Part shown: positions 1 through 8,830 of the stretch, piece after piece
How positions within the stretch are numbered: position 1 is the first letter of the stretch
Layout: the number at the start of each line of letters is the position of its first letter
Assembly: GCF_041080795.1 (NCBI RefSeq)
Contig: NZ_CP129674.1
Coordinates: 2,046,001-2,110,000, forward strand
Direction of reading: 5' to 3'
DNA: 64,000 nucleotides
From: Bifidobacterium sp. WK041_4_12
GTDB taxonomy: Bacteria > Actinomycetota > Actinomycetes > Actinomycetales > Bifidobacteriaceae
The notes under the pieces: model-generated
Told to the model about the DNA's origin: nothing
Databases searched by the model: none
What the model saw: only the letters and a program-made list of their open reading frames with translations
Program-made: the position numbers and the translations under genes

Positions 1-270
1 CATCGACTTCTTGGCGATAAACCGTGCCACGTTCAGCGAGCTGAACAGCCAGCAACGTCCTGAATGCTCCTGCGACGTCACATCGCCATTGTCGACCGAG
101 ACAGAAAAACGGCGCTGCAACAGACGTGACTTGTCGTAATTTCTGGCTACCTCGTTGATGCCCGCATTCGTGACGGCATTCATGGCCACACGGTTGGTGC
201 CCTGCTTGTCGAAGCCCTCGCACATCTGCTCAAGCTGTTCTTTCCCCAATGGTTGTAGATTTTCACTCAT
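1..270 (-). CDS. pepC: Aminopeptidase C, N-terminal part (cut by window edge)
   Basis: First 90 residues of a C1-family bleomycin hydrolase/PepC-type cysteine aminopeptidase, which trims N-terminal residues from peptides in the cytoplasm. The active-site Cys lies at residue 73 in QEHSGRCWLF, the PepC version of the papain Cys box, and is preceded by the usual N-terminal arm with the Asn-Ala-Val-Thr-Asn stretch. The ATG is at 268-270. The gene continues beyond position 1, so the catalytic His and Asn cannot be checked. It is divergent from nothing; the next gene downstream in the list is also on the minus strand, 122 bp upstream of this start. Confidence 0.93.
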   Translation of the reverse strand, partial: MSENLQPLGKEQLEQMCEGFDKQGTNRVAMNAVTNAGINEVARNYDKSRLLQRRFSVSVDNGDVTSQEHSGRCWLFSSLNVARFIAKKSM

Positions 271-392
271 TACGTATACCCTTCAGCAATCTACGCTTTG
301 ATATTCCTATCACTTACTTATGCACTTTCGCACTGTACTATTCCCCGCAGAACTCTGACCATTCACGGCATCGCAGTACTGTCTCAGAGCAT

Positions 393-1778
393 TCATGCGG
401 CTTTCTGATCATTCTGTGCATCGTTCTCATTGCTTGCGTCATCGTGCTCTGATGCAGGAGCTGGCGCGGCTGCACCCTGATTTGCACTCTGATCCGCATT
501 CCGATCCGTACTCTTGTCTGCACTGTCGCCGGCAAAATCAAGGGCTCCGAAGGATTTCGCAAAGATGGAACGCAAATCGTCAACGCGAGCCGTGATGGTT
601 GCCTCACGATGCTGCAACTTGGAAATGCTGGTCTTCAGCCCCTTCAGCTCCTGCTCGGCTGCATGGCGACGATTCTCAACCTCGACCTGCGCATCCGATG
701 ATGCCTTGGCAAGAATCTGGTCAGCCTTGCGCTCGGCATCCTCACGCTTATGTGCGGCATATTCGTCGGCATCCTCACGGGCCTTCTTTGCCTGGGCAAG
801 CAACTCCTGAGATTCCTTCTCGGTCTGCGCACGACGCTCTTCAAGGTTCTTCAACAGCTCATTGACCTTGGCTGTAGCCTCATCCTGCTGCTGTGAGATG
901 TCCTTGCGAATCTGCTGGACTTCGGCTGAAACCTTCGAAAGGGTTTCTGCTCTGCTGACCACGGCTTCATCGGTGATCTGCTGAGCCTTGACGTGCGCGG
1001 CATCGGTTATCTCGCCAGCTTTGCGCTTCGCCTCGGTGAGGTTGCGCGATACCTGTTCGCGAACGTCTGCCAGCTTCTTGTTGGCCTCCGCAAGCGCCTT
1101 CTGAATCTGATCGTTGGCTTCGCTTTTCAGTTGGGTGATCTCCTGATCGGCAACCTGACGCTGCTGTGCAGTCTCCTTCGTTGCCTCGGCCCGCATGGCT
1201 GCAATGTCGCGCTCCTGCGAGGCGCGTTCGGCCGCCATGCGCTTTTCATGCTCTTCACGCGAATTACGCAGCTCAAGTTCGACTGCCTGACGCTGCTCGG
1301 AAACCTTCTTATCGGCTGTGGACTGCAACTGATCGGCCTGCTGGCTCGCGGTGGCCGTAACGGTCTGCGCCTTGTCCCTTGCCGATTCAAGAAGCGATTT
1401 CGCCTTTGACTGAGCATCTTCGATCACGCGCTTCGCATCGATATGCGCGTTGTTGATTGCCGTGTCGGACTGCTCCTGAGCGGATGTTCTGATGGTGTTC
1501 GCATCCTGCTTCGCACGATTCAGCAGTTCGGTGCTCGTCTGCTCGGCCGAGGCAAGCAGCTGCTGGGCATTGGCACCCAATGAAGCGAAGGAATCCTTGG
1601 AAACGGTAGACTTGCGTGCCTTCTCGTCCTGAAGCTCTGACTCCAGCTTCAACACCCTCGCGTCATAAGCCTTGATCTGCTCACGCAGGCGGACAATATT
1701 CTGACGCATGTCAGAAAGCGCACCGTCGACTCTATCTTTGTCATATCCACGCAACACCACAGGGAAATTATCCACCAT
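393..1778 (-). CDS. DivIVA/Wag31-like coiled-coil cell-pole protein
   Basis: 461-residue protein with a short DivIVA-like N-terminus (FPVVLRGYDKDRVDGAL, residues 5-21) that in the family binds curved membrane, then an almost unbroken Ala/Glu/Lys/Gln-rich heptad region to about residue 395, and an acidic Asn/Asp/Ala tail. No membrane segment or enzyme motif is seen. In Actinobacteria such proteins (Wag31, Scy, FilP) mark growing poles and organise cell-wall synthesis; which of these roles this paralogue has is inference. It is longer than typical Wag31, closer to Scy-like proteins. The ATG is preceded by AGGAG at 5 bp spacing. Confidence 0.8.
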   Translation of the reverse strand: MVDNFPVVLRGYDKDRVDGALSDMRQNIVRLREQIKAYDARVLKLESELQDEKARKSTVSKDSFASLGANAQQLLASAEQTSTELLNRAKQDANTIRTSAQEQSDTAINNAHIDAKRVIEDAQSKAKSLLESARDKAQTVTATASQQADQLQSTADKKVSEQRQAVELELRNSREEHEKRMAAERASQERDIAAMRAEATKETAQQRQVADQEITQLKSEANDQIQKALAEANKKLADVREQVSRNLTEAKRKAGEITDAAHVKAQQITDEAVVSRAETLSKVSAEVQQIRKDISQQQDEATAKVNELLKNLEERRAQTEKESQELLAQAKKAREDADEYAAHKREDAERKADQILAKASSDAQVEVENRRHAAEQELKGLKTSISKLQHREATITARVDDLRSIFAKSFGALDFAGDSADKSTDRNADQSANQGAAAPAPASEHDDASNENDAQNDQKAA

Positions 1779-1917
1779 CGAAACTCCTATTCACCGATTC
1801 CGTTCTTGTGCGTCAACGCACCTGTTATGACTCTATATCCAATACTTGCGGAAAGGTCTGAGCTGCAATGATTTCACACACTCTCAGCGCAACATTCAGC
1901 ACTTTTTCAGAGTGTTC

Positions 1918-2667
1918 TCAGACGATTGCCACATCTGTGTTGGCCGGCTCCCGAAAATATCGCAAGCTTTCCTTCACCACGTCACGTCCTGCAGCGATCT
2001 GCTGCTTCAGCGGCAGGCCATAGAGATTCCCTCCATGCTCGTTCACCAGGGGAAAGCTCACGAAGCCTGACAGCACTTTGCGCTGATGCGAAGTCCAGTT
2101 CAGCAGATGATAGAACAGGGAATTACACACGTAGGTTCCCGCATCGGAACTCAGGGTTGCTGGAATGCTGTGCGCGGAGAAATCCTCAAGTATCGAGCGT
2201 AACGGCAGCCTCGTCCAATACGCCGCCGGTCCTTCCTCCACGATCGCAATCTTGCGCGGCTTGACATTGTCGGCATCGGGACGGGCAGCATCCATAAGAT
2301 TCGTGGCGCATCGTTCCAGCGCGATGCCTCTGGCTGCGTGTTTCAACCCGGTGGCGATGACGATATCGGGATGATACTTGTCAATCGCGCTTTTCAGGGT
2401 TGGCCACGCATTCGTAAAGCTGACAGGCAGCATCACGCTATGAATGCTTATCTCACAATCGAGACTGACGTCGTCATCAAGCGCTGAAGTCGAGTTTGTC
2501 TCACTTTTCGAGCCAAGTATCAACCCTTGAGATTCCAAGGCTTCAGGAACTTCGCGCGACGGATTCACATCGACACTTTCATACCGGTCAAAGCCGGACA
2601 CAATAACAGAAAACCGTTCCATACGCACCAGTCTAAGCACAGAATCTACTGCAGCGATCACTTTCAT
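1918..2667 (-). CDS. Pyroglutamyl-peptidase I-like protein, probable catalytic His lost
   Basis: Matches the C15 pyrrolidone-carboxyl peptidase family, which removes N-terminal pyroglutamate from peptides. Visible marks are SGFDRYESVDVNPS (residues 24-37), the Glu box GIALERCATN with Glu118, and the Cys box SSDAGTYVCN with Cys181. The third catalytic position, normally GFIHVP, reads GFVSFP, so His is replaced by Ser204; another His (211) lies seven residues on. The protein is about 30 residues longer than usual because of an acidic insert around 48-72. The first ATG lies inside a 64-bp repeat shared with the end of pgeF; a second ATG at residue 16 (2622) is an alternative start and would better fit family length. 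Confidence 0.75.
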   Translation of the reverse strand: MKVIAAVDSVLRLVRMERFSVIVSGFDRYESVDVNPSREVPEALESQGLILGSKSETNSTSALDDDVSLDCEISIHSVMLPVSFTNAWPTLKSAIDKYHPDIVIATGLKHAARGIALERCATNLMDAARPDADNVKPRKIAIVEEGPAAYWTRLPLRSILEDFSAHSIPATLSSDAGTYVCNSLFYHLLNWTSHQRKVLSGFVSFPLVNEHGGNLYGLPLKQQIAAGRDVVKESLRYFREPANTDVAIV

Positions 2668-2715
2668 GCAGCTGATGGCGTGTGAGTCATCAATGCTGTG
2701 AAATCCGCGCGAGCA
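2652..2715. repeat. 64-bp direct repeat, copy A, downstream of fic
   Basis: Matches 3506-3569 at 60 of 64 positions in the same orientation (mismatches at 2656, 2690, 2705 and 2711). In the minus-strand reading this copy carries a degenerate end of pgeF (V-L-A-R-I-S-Q-H-stop), the spacer, and the first codons of the pyroglutamyl-peptidase-like gene (M-K-V-I-A). The two copies bracket the Fic gene. Confidence 0.9.
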
Positions 2716-2779
2716 CGGCTATCCTCCAACGGCAGCGAGAGCGTTGGAATTTGCGCAACCTGACAGTGTCGGGGGTTCA

Positions 2780-3439
2780 TCAGCGAGCTCGACGATTCCA
2801 TGCAGAAAGCCATGCGATGATTGAATCATCGCCCTGGAGGTACCAGGCGGAGAGTCTGGCATTGAACTCCCGCCTATCTGGATCTTCAACGGGAACAGAA
2901 AGCATGCCCTGATATCCGCGGTGCAGCAGCAAGCCGTTCGACAGCAGCAGGGCTGAACGCTTGTTGCCGTCACCAAATGGCTGGCTACGTGCAATGGTGA
3001 CAAACGCGGTCGAAGCTGCCGTGAGAGGGTCAGACTCTACAGAGGCGTGCGATATCGTCAGGCTCAGTTCACTTTCCTTGGGAATTGGCGGGACATAATC
3101 CCCCAGCGCGGTATGAACGACGATGTTGCTTGCCGTCCGAATCTTGCCTGGTTCGATGGAAGCGGTACGTGTCATCTGTGCATTGATTCCACACAGATAT
3201 GCGAAGTCGATGGAACGCTGCGCATATTTCAACGCATAGTCTGCAGCATCCTTGAGATCGCTGAGCAGAGCGAGATCGTTACGGCTACCGAGCACCTTGG
3301 GATTATTGGTGCGTAGAAACTCTTCGGTTGCCAGCCGAGTCGACGAGAGATTGTCGAACGTTCTGCCCATTTCATACAGTAGCTTCGACAGACCATGAAC
3401 TGTCATCAGCTCACTACGCTGACTCGTTTCTTCAGCCAT
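2780..3439 (-). CDS. Fic-domain protein with Gln at the catalytic His position
   Basis: 219-residue Fic/Doc-family protein. Fic enzymes transfer AMP or other nucleotide moieties to target proteins. The signature is SQPFGDGNKR (residues 152-161), where the canonical motif begins with catalytic His (HPFxxGN[GK]R); here it is Gln153. The target-binding flap IRTASNIVVHTALGDYVPP (100-118) is well kept, and an N-terminal helix bundle holds a Ser-Ser-Thr-rich stretch (32-34) that might be a remnant of the inhibitory helix. The ATG follows GAGGGG at good spacing. No antitoxin gene is adjacent. The gene sits between 64-bp direct repeats of the pgeF/pcp junction, which suggests it was inserted there. 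Confidence 0.85.
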   Translation of the reverse strand: MAEETSQRSELMTVHGLSKLLYEMGRTFDNLSSTRLATEEFLRTNNPKVLGSRNDLALLSDLKDAADYALKYAQRSIDFAYLCGINAQMTRTASIEPGKIRTASNIVVHTALGDYVPPIPKESELSLTISHASVESDPLTAASTAFVTIARSQPFGDGNKRSALLLSNGLLLHRGYQGMLSVPVEDPDRREFNARLSAWYLQGDDSIIAWLSAWNRRAR

Positions 3440-3505
3440 GATTCACCCCCTCAGCAGTACTCGCATCGTTGAGCGCCATTCTACTGTCTACACCACGCTA
3501 CGCCT

Positions 3506-3569
3506 CAGCAATCACTTTCATGCAGCTGATGGCGTGTGAGTCACCAATGCTGTGAAATCAGCGCAAGCA
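3506..3569. repeat. 64-bp direct repeat, copy B, at the pgeF 3' end
   Basis: Second copy of the repeat at 2652-2715. Here it overlaps the true last codons of pgeF (L-A-L-I-S-Q-H-W-stop) and continues into an M-K-V-I-A start-like sequence that is followed by a stop after two more codons. This copy therefore looks like the original junction on the pgeF side, with the pcp start split off by the Fic-gene segment. Confidence 0.9.
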
Positions 3570-4614
3570 TGCGACCTTCGTGAGAGTTGTGGGCGAGCGT
3601 CGAACGGCGATGTGAGAACCACAGCGGGTTTTCCAAGGTACACAGACTGTGGCGAATGCTTGCGATGCGCTGCGCCAGCGATGCCGGCCCTTCACCGTCC
3701 TGACTGCACAGATCATCGAGTTCCTGATCGTGTTCCAGATACTGTGTGGCCGCATTCACGCGCGGCATGGAAGATATGAGACGGACCACTCCAGCATCGT
3801 GCAGAGCCATGGTCGCCGCCTTTGCAATATCGATGCCCTTGCCTCCGAACCTCGTCTGGGTTGCCGTGCCAAGGAACTGCGTATCAAAGTCTGCGGCAAT
3901 CTGGTCGCCAACCTCATAGCAGTCGCCACAGATGCATGGGCCGAGCGTTGCAACGATGTTGTCAAGCTGCGCGCCATGCTCCAGCATCTTCGCGACGGTC
4001 GCGGCAATGATGCCACGTTGCAGTCCTTTTCTTCCGCAATGGGCAGCGGCGATGATGTGCCTGTCTGGATCGGCAAGCAGCACAGGCAGGCAGTCGGCCG
4101 CAAACATTCCGAGCGCCACGTCTGAGTGCTCCGAAACCTGGCCGTCAGCATCAATCACGGAACCCTCTATTCCCTGAACCGAACTATCGTCCAAATCCGA
4201 ATCATGAGCCGTCGTGTCGTGAACAGTCGTGTCATGAGCCGTCGTGCCACTCGCATCGAAGCCGAAGTCGGCATTGCTTTCCCATACGTCATCGATATCG
4301 ATGGCATGCCCGGAATGCACTTGGCTGACCAATGACAGTGGTGCATGGAGCGACTGTGATAGTGCTCTGCGGTTCGCAAGCACATGATGCGGCTCGTCTC
4401 CACCTTTGCCACCCAAGTTGAGCTGGGCGAAGCTGCCGGTCGAAATCCCACCGAGTCTCGTCGTGTAAGTGACGCGCACGCTGGGAGCCAAGTCTATAGG
4501 TATGGTCACGGGAATCGGATTGCCCGCACTATCGTGGTCATCGATGCGCGTATCGTCCAAAATCTGTGCGGAAGCGATGCTTTCAGCGTGAGGGTTGAAG
4601 GATGATTCCTGCAT
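3541..4614 (-). CDS. pgeF: Peptidoglycan editing factor / multicopper polyphenol oxidase family
   Basis: 357-residue YfiH/PgeF-type protein. Family members have a zinc or copper site and are implicated in removing misincorporated amino acids from peptidoglycan precursors, with purine nucleoside activity also described. Seen here: TRLGGISTGSFAQLNLG (residues 52-68), VHSGH, the metal Cys box FAADCLPVLL and the His box AAAHCGRKGL (usual form AHAGWRGL, so the Trp-Arg pair is changed). An insert between the VH and Cys boxes holds a 15-bp repeat giving a TTAHD/TTVHD reiteration (about 4203-4248). The start has AAGGAG at 7 bp and overlaps the upstream nicotinamidase gene by 32 bp, indicating cotranslation. 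Confidence 0.85.
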   Translation of the reverse strand: MQESSFNPHAESIASAQILDDTRIDDHDSAGNPIPVTIPIDLAPSVRVTYTTRLGGISTGSFAQLNLGGKGGDEPHHVLANRRALSQSLHAPLSLVSQVHSGHAIDIDDVWESNADFGFDASGTTAHDTTVHDTTAHDSDLDDSSVQGIEGSVIDADGQVSEHSDVALGMFAADCLPVLLADPDRHIIAAAHCGRKGLQRGIIAATVAKMLEHGAQLDNIVATLGPCICGDCYEVGDQIAADFDTQFLGTATQTRFGGKGIDIAKAATMALHDAGVVRLISSMPRVNAATQYLEHDQELDDLCSQDGEGPASLAQRIASIRHSLCTLENPLWFSHRRSTLAHNSHEGRMLALISQHW

Positions 4615-5260
4615 TGTTCATCTCCTTGCGGGCCTTTTCTCCCAAGTCTTTGCTCACGGGAACCGTCAGATCGGTGAACACGCGCACACGCAATCCATAT
4701 TTTTGAGCGTCCAGAGCCGTTTCCTTCACGCAATGCGATTCTGCGATGCCCACCACATCAACATTGCTCACATGATGCTCGTCAAGTTCGTGCTTCAGCG
4801 TGTGACCGGCCTTGCTCATCTGTGCGAATTCCTCACGCGAAGGAATCTCAGGGCCACCAAGGTCCTCAATGCCTTGAAAGCCAGAATATGCAGCTTCGTA
4901 TTGACCCTTCTTGAAATGGTGTTCGACACCCAGCGCTGCAATCAGAGGATGAAGCTTCGCATTCGCGGAGCCTGCAACACCATGCCGAGGCCATGTATCG
5001 ACAAAGTCGGGGTTATCGGAAAAATGATGTCCCGGTTCGATATGCCAATCCTGAGTCGTGGCAATATAGCCGTAATCCTGGCGATGTTCTTTCACAAAGT
5101 CGGCAATCGCCGACGCCACCGCATTGCCGCCCTCTACACCGAGTTCGCCAGCTTCGCAGAAGGTGGGCTGCACATCGACGATAATCAGTGCGCGGCTCCC
5201 TTTTGTTCCTTCAGTCTGTTCATGGTGCAGTGAAGCGCCTAATGGGTTTTCAACAGTCAT
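4583..5260 (-). CDS. pncA: Nicotinamidase (isochorismatase-family hydrolase)
   Basis: 225-residue cytoplasmic hydrolase that turns nicotinamide into nicotinate for NAD salvage. The nicotinamidase triad is visible: Asp29 in LIIVDVQPTF, Lys118 in FKKGQYEAAYSGF and Cys177 in AESHCV. The metal site is in TQDWHIEPGHHF (Asp71, His73, His79). The Lys loop with YSGF distinguishes it from generic isochorismatases. Its 3' end overlaps pgeF by 32 bp on the same strand. The ATG is preceded by GGGAGG at about 10 bp. Confidence 0.88.
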   Translation of the reverse strand: MTVENPLGASLHHEQTEGTKGSRALIIVDVQPTFCEAGELGVEGGNAVASAIADFVKEHRQDYGYIATTQDWHIEPGHHFSDNPDFVDTWPRHGVAGSANAKLHPLIAALGVEHHFKKGQYEAAYSGFQGIEDLGGPEIPSREEFAQMSKAGHTLKHELDEHHVSNVDVVGIAESHCVKETALDAQKYGLRVRVFTDLTVPVSKDLGEKARKEMNNAGIILQPSR

Positions 5261-5372
5261 ATGTCTCTATCCTCCCGACCGATGACACACATTGAATGAT
5301 GGACGATCCCCTGCCGGAACTCGATACCGTCACGCCCCATGGCAAGGTAGCGCGACGATACCGAGTCGGCTC

Positions 5373-6239
5373 TCAGCCCAGGGTTGCCAATTCGTCGGCG
5401 CTCAGTTCAAGCTGACCGGCATTGAGTGAATCCAGGATGGTCGCTGGACGGTGAGCGCCCGGAATCGCAAACATGTGATCGCCCTTGCTCAGTTCCCATG
5501 CGAGCACAACCTGCTGATAGCTGACACCGTGCGCCTTGGCTACGGCCTTGAATGGATCGAACTTGCTTTCGTCCTTTGCCCTGCGGAAGCCTCCCAGTGG
5601 ACTCCAGCAGACAAATGCGAGACCTACTTGCTTGGTATATTCCAAGGTATCTTCGGTCTCGCGGTAGATTGGTGAATACTGGTTTTGAACAGCTACCAGC
5701 TTGTCGCCGAGTATGCCGCGAGCAATGTCGATCTGCTCGATGCTGGCGTTCGAAATTCCAGCTTCCTTGGCAACTCCTTCATCGACCAGCTGCTTGATGG
5801 CTTCGATGGATTCGTTATACGGCACCTTTGGATCGGGACGGTGGAAATACAGCAGATCGATGCTGCTCACGCCCAGTGCCTCTGCTGACTGCTTACCGTA
5901 CCGGATCAGACTCTCGGGGCGGCCATCGACATCCCATGTTGGCTTGCCGTCAGTGAAATTCCTAAAATGTCCGGCTTTGGTCGCAACCAGAACCTCGTCA
6001 CGAGGACCGCTCCATGACTGCAATGCCTGACGGACGAGCTTCTCGCCGGTTTCCTCCTCGCCACCTGATTCATAATAGGCCCAGGCGGTATCGATATGAC
6101 GGCATCCGGCATCCAATGCGGCATGAATGGTCTCTACCGCCTGTTCATGACTGGGCTTGCCTTCGATTGTCAAGGGCATCTCTCCAAAGCCAATGGCGGT
6201 GGTGCTGCGCTGACCCAGCTTTCTACGGAGTAGTTCCAT
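5373..6239 (-). CDS. Aldo/keto reductase
   Basis: 288-residue NAD(P)H-dependent oxidoreductase of the AKR (beta/alpha)8 family. The catalytic tetrad is present: Asp50 and Tyr55 in HIDTAWAYYES, Lys88 in VATKAG and His133 in FHRPDP. The C-terminal segment ending in SADELATLG corresponds to the coenzyme-binding end of the fold. Substrate is not predictable. The start follows AAAGGGG with 6-bp spacing. It is transcribed towards pncA with a gap of 112 bp, so shared transcription is possible but not shown. Confidence 0.88.
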   Translation of the reverse strand: MELLRRKLGQRSTTAIGFGEMPLTIEGKPSHEQAVETIHAALDAGCRHIDTAWAYYESGGEEETGEKLVRQALQSWSGPRDEVLVATKAGHFRNFTDGKPTWDVDGRPESLIRYGKQSAEALGVSSIDLLYFHRPDPKVPYNESIEAIKQLVDEGVAKEAGISNASIEQIDIARGILGDKLVAVQNQYSPIYRETEDTLEYTKQVGLAFVCWSPLGGFRRAKDESKFDPFKAVAKAHGVSYQQVVLAWELSKGDHMFAIPGAHRPATILDSLNAGQLELSADELATLG

Positions 6240-6308
6240 AAGGAACCCCTTTCAACTTGAAGATAATCACTCCAACCCTACACGTTGGCGATGTCGTTGC
6301 ACGCTTGT

Positions 6309-8624
6309 TTACCTACCGCCGAAGGATCCACCGCCTGCTCCACCGCCGCCACCGGCAAAGCCACCTCCAGAGAAGCCGCCACCAGAGGATGATGAGGGGG
6401 CAGCAGCGTGAATCGTTGAACTGATTGACGAGAAGCTGGAAGTCAGCTGACCGCCTATATCTCCGATGCCAGTGTTGAAGCTTGCAGGTGCGGGCATTCC
6501 AGGAGCGGCTGCGCCGAATCCTCCGATTCCGTAGCCATAGGCCATGGCGGTGAACGACCATGGTCGGAAGGTCCAATAGAGCATGGAATCAGCGGCATTC
6601 GAATCGAGCCACTCGGGGTCGCTCAACTGTGCGTTGGCACGAGCAAGCTGTTGCAAGGCCTCGTTGCTGATGCCAAATGCAGCAGCATAGACCAGATAGC
6701 GATCCCATAATGCAAGATCATCCACGCCACGATCCTCGAAGGAGCTGAAGTCGAGCAGATAGCGCCGCAGACCCTGTATCTGGCCCGCATAGGTCTGTCC
6801 CTGTTCGTTCAGCACCGTGACCTTGCCGTATCCGATGGCGAACAACGAGCACACCATCAAGACGAAGCTGCATGCAATGCCAATGACGAAGCTTCCTCCG
6901 CCAAGCGTAAGTCCGGCACCGAAACAGCCGATAAGGGCAAGAACAACACCGGAAACGCCCAAGGTTATCGAACTGCCCCGCGTGTCAGTCGCACCCAGCA
7001 ATGCGAATTCCGAGCTGACGGCATTGGCGAACTTTTCCTGTTCCTTATACCCTGACTCCCATTTCTTGAAACTCTTCTGCATCTGCTTCAGATCGAACAC
7101 CTGCGAAGAGAGCCTCTGCGCCGCGCATTCGAGCAAATGCAGCGCCGCGTCTTCCGATTCGCTCAACTTGAGTGCCTCACGATTGTCTGAGCACACAGGA
7201 TGGATGACCATTGTTGACGTTGATGCGAGAGCCTTCTGAAGACGCTTGTCATCGCCCGCAATAGCGCTTGATATCTGTACTGAACTGGCCTTGGTCAGAT
7301 CGACGTTGTCATAGACGGACAGTGGTCCGGGGTATATCGAAATGGCATGCTTTGAGGCCAATGACAGTACGCTCGCTGCCATTTGGCGTGAGGCCGTATC
7401 CGACTTTTTCCCGATAACCAGATCAGACATCGCAGCCGCAGACGCGGGACTCATGTCAGGAGGATCACGCCAATATTCCAAATCGCCATGGTATCGCGAT
7501 GCCCCATATGTCTTAAATGCCGCACGGACGGCGAAAATGCTCAGCAACAGCGCAATGATGCCGCCGACAATCCAAGCGATGATGGTTACGCGCGCTTTGA
7601 CCCGTTCCTGGTTCCTGGCTTTGGTTTCCTGCCGGGTTTCGTCATCGATGATGCGCTGCTTCGCCTTCGAACTGCTTGTTCTCGCAACACCGCTGCTGGC
7701 CGAGGAATCGAACATGGCGACCAGATTAAGGTGTTCACCCGCGCTCACATTCTGGGCTGAGAACTTCAATGAGCCGTCTGCCGCACGCGAGGTCGTAGAT
7801 TGACCGCCGTAATGGAGCCATGCCCAGGAATTCTTTGCGTTGATCCCGTCCGGGAAGCTGACAGTTGCATGGACGGTGTCGATGGGAACCTGATTGGTGT
7901 GGCCGAAAGGTTCCCACTGGAAGGTGGTCACGTCGGGATGGGCTGTCGAAAGACCGTGGAAGGTCATGGAAATATCGAACACCATGGCTTTGGCAGAATC
8001 CGTCTGAGGAATGTTCCAGCCGATTTCCACCGGGTACTTGCTGCCTTCGCTTGCAGTGGCTGCATCGTAGGGCATCGGTGAACTGGCGTTGGAGACATCC
8101 GCGATATACCAATGATTCGCTTCTGTCTGATCCCAATCGGCGGTTTGTGAGACCTCATTGGGAGGAATCGGTCTGGTTTGCTTATATGTCGTGTTATCTG
8201 TGACGTTTCGGACGGAAACGTTGGAGATCGAGGCAAGGCCGCCTTGATTCATCGTGTATTGCTGAAACATCTGACGCCAGGGCTTGGTGTCGCCATTGTC
8301 GTCCTCGCGCTTATTGAGCCTGATGGAAACGCGCTGCTCTATTTTCAGGTCACCGTTCTTCAGCACCTGCGTCTTGTAATCGAGTGAATTGTAGGAGAGA
8401 TCGGCCTTGTCAAAGCTCGATACGCCAATGCCTACGAGAATGGCGGTTGCGACGGCGGCAACTATCACAGAAGCGAGCAGACATCCGATGAGGCGTTTCA
8501 CATTCCACATATGACTGTGGTTTTCTGCGTCGTCACTGCGGAGTGGAACATCACTGTGTAGTGGGTCATCACTACGTATTGGGTTATCACTATGTTCTGG
8601 TGAATACTCTTGAGCAGTGTGCAT
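6309..8624 (-). CDS. DUF2207 membrane protein with Gly-rich C-terminus
   Basis: 771-residue protein from ATG 8624 (AAGGA about 10 bp upstream; another ATG lies 18 bp further up). It has one membrane helix after a hydrophilic N-terminus, a large extracytoplasmic beta-rich domain typical of DUF2207, a second helix near the middle, a helical hairpin near residue 560-610, and a tail of Gly and Ser ending GGGSFGGR. The first 40 residues carry reiterated SDDPLHSDVPLRSDD encoded by imperfect tandem repeats (about 8530-8600). Its function is unknown; DUF2207 proteins commonly sit next to LemA, as here. The pair is probably one transcription unit with LemA upstream. Confidence 0.82.
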   Translation of the reverse strand: MHTAQEYSPEHSDNPIRSDDPLHSDVPLRSDDAENHSHMWNVKRLIGCLLASVIVAAVATAILVGIGVSSFDKADLSYNSLDYKTQVLKNGDLKIEQRVSIRLNKREDDNGDTKPWRQMFQQYTMNQGGLASISNVSVRNVTDNTTYKQTRPIPPNEVSQTADWDQTEANHWYIADVSNASSPMPYDAATASEGSKYPVEIGWNIPQTDSAKAMVFDISMTFHGLSTAHPDVTTFQWEPFGHTNQVPIDTVHATVSFPDGINAKNSWAWLHYGGQSTTSRAADGSLKFSAQNVSAGEHLNLVAMFDSSASSGVARTSSSKAKQRIIDDETRQETKARNQERVKARVTIIAWIVGGIIALLLSIFAVRAAFKTYGASRYHGDLEYWRDPPDMSPASAAAMSDLVIGKKSDTASRQMAASVLSLASKHAISIYPGPLSVYDNVDLTKASSVQISSAIAGDDKRLQKALASTSTMVIHPVCSDNREALKLSESEDAALHLLECAAQRLSSQVFDLKQMQKSFKKWESGYKEQEKFANAVSSEFALLGATDTRGSSITLGVSGVVLALIGCFGAGLTLGGGSFVIGIACSFVLMVCSLFAIGYGKVTVLNEQGQTYAGQIQGLRRYLLDFSSFEDRGVDDLALWDRYLVYAAAFGISNEALQQLARANAQLSDPEWLDSNAADSMLYWTFRPWSFTAMAYGYGIGGFGAAAPGMPAPASFNTGIGDIGGQLTSSFSSISSTIHAAAPSSSSGGGFSGGGFAGGGGGAGGGSFGGR

Positions 8625-8830
8625 TGCTTGCTTTTCCTTCATATGACTATGCGACTGGCTGCATCCTGCGTCAACAGCCTCGCGTACCTGTGATGGCAGC
8701 GTGTCTGAATGACCGACCGGCTTGGTTCGGCATCGTGGTTGCTCTTAATACGCGATGATTTTCATTACGCAATAGTGTTCAAGTGTTTCCGGCACTCCCC
8801 ATTTCGGGTACCGCACGCGCGTTCGAACAG

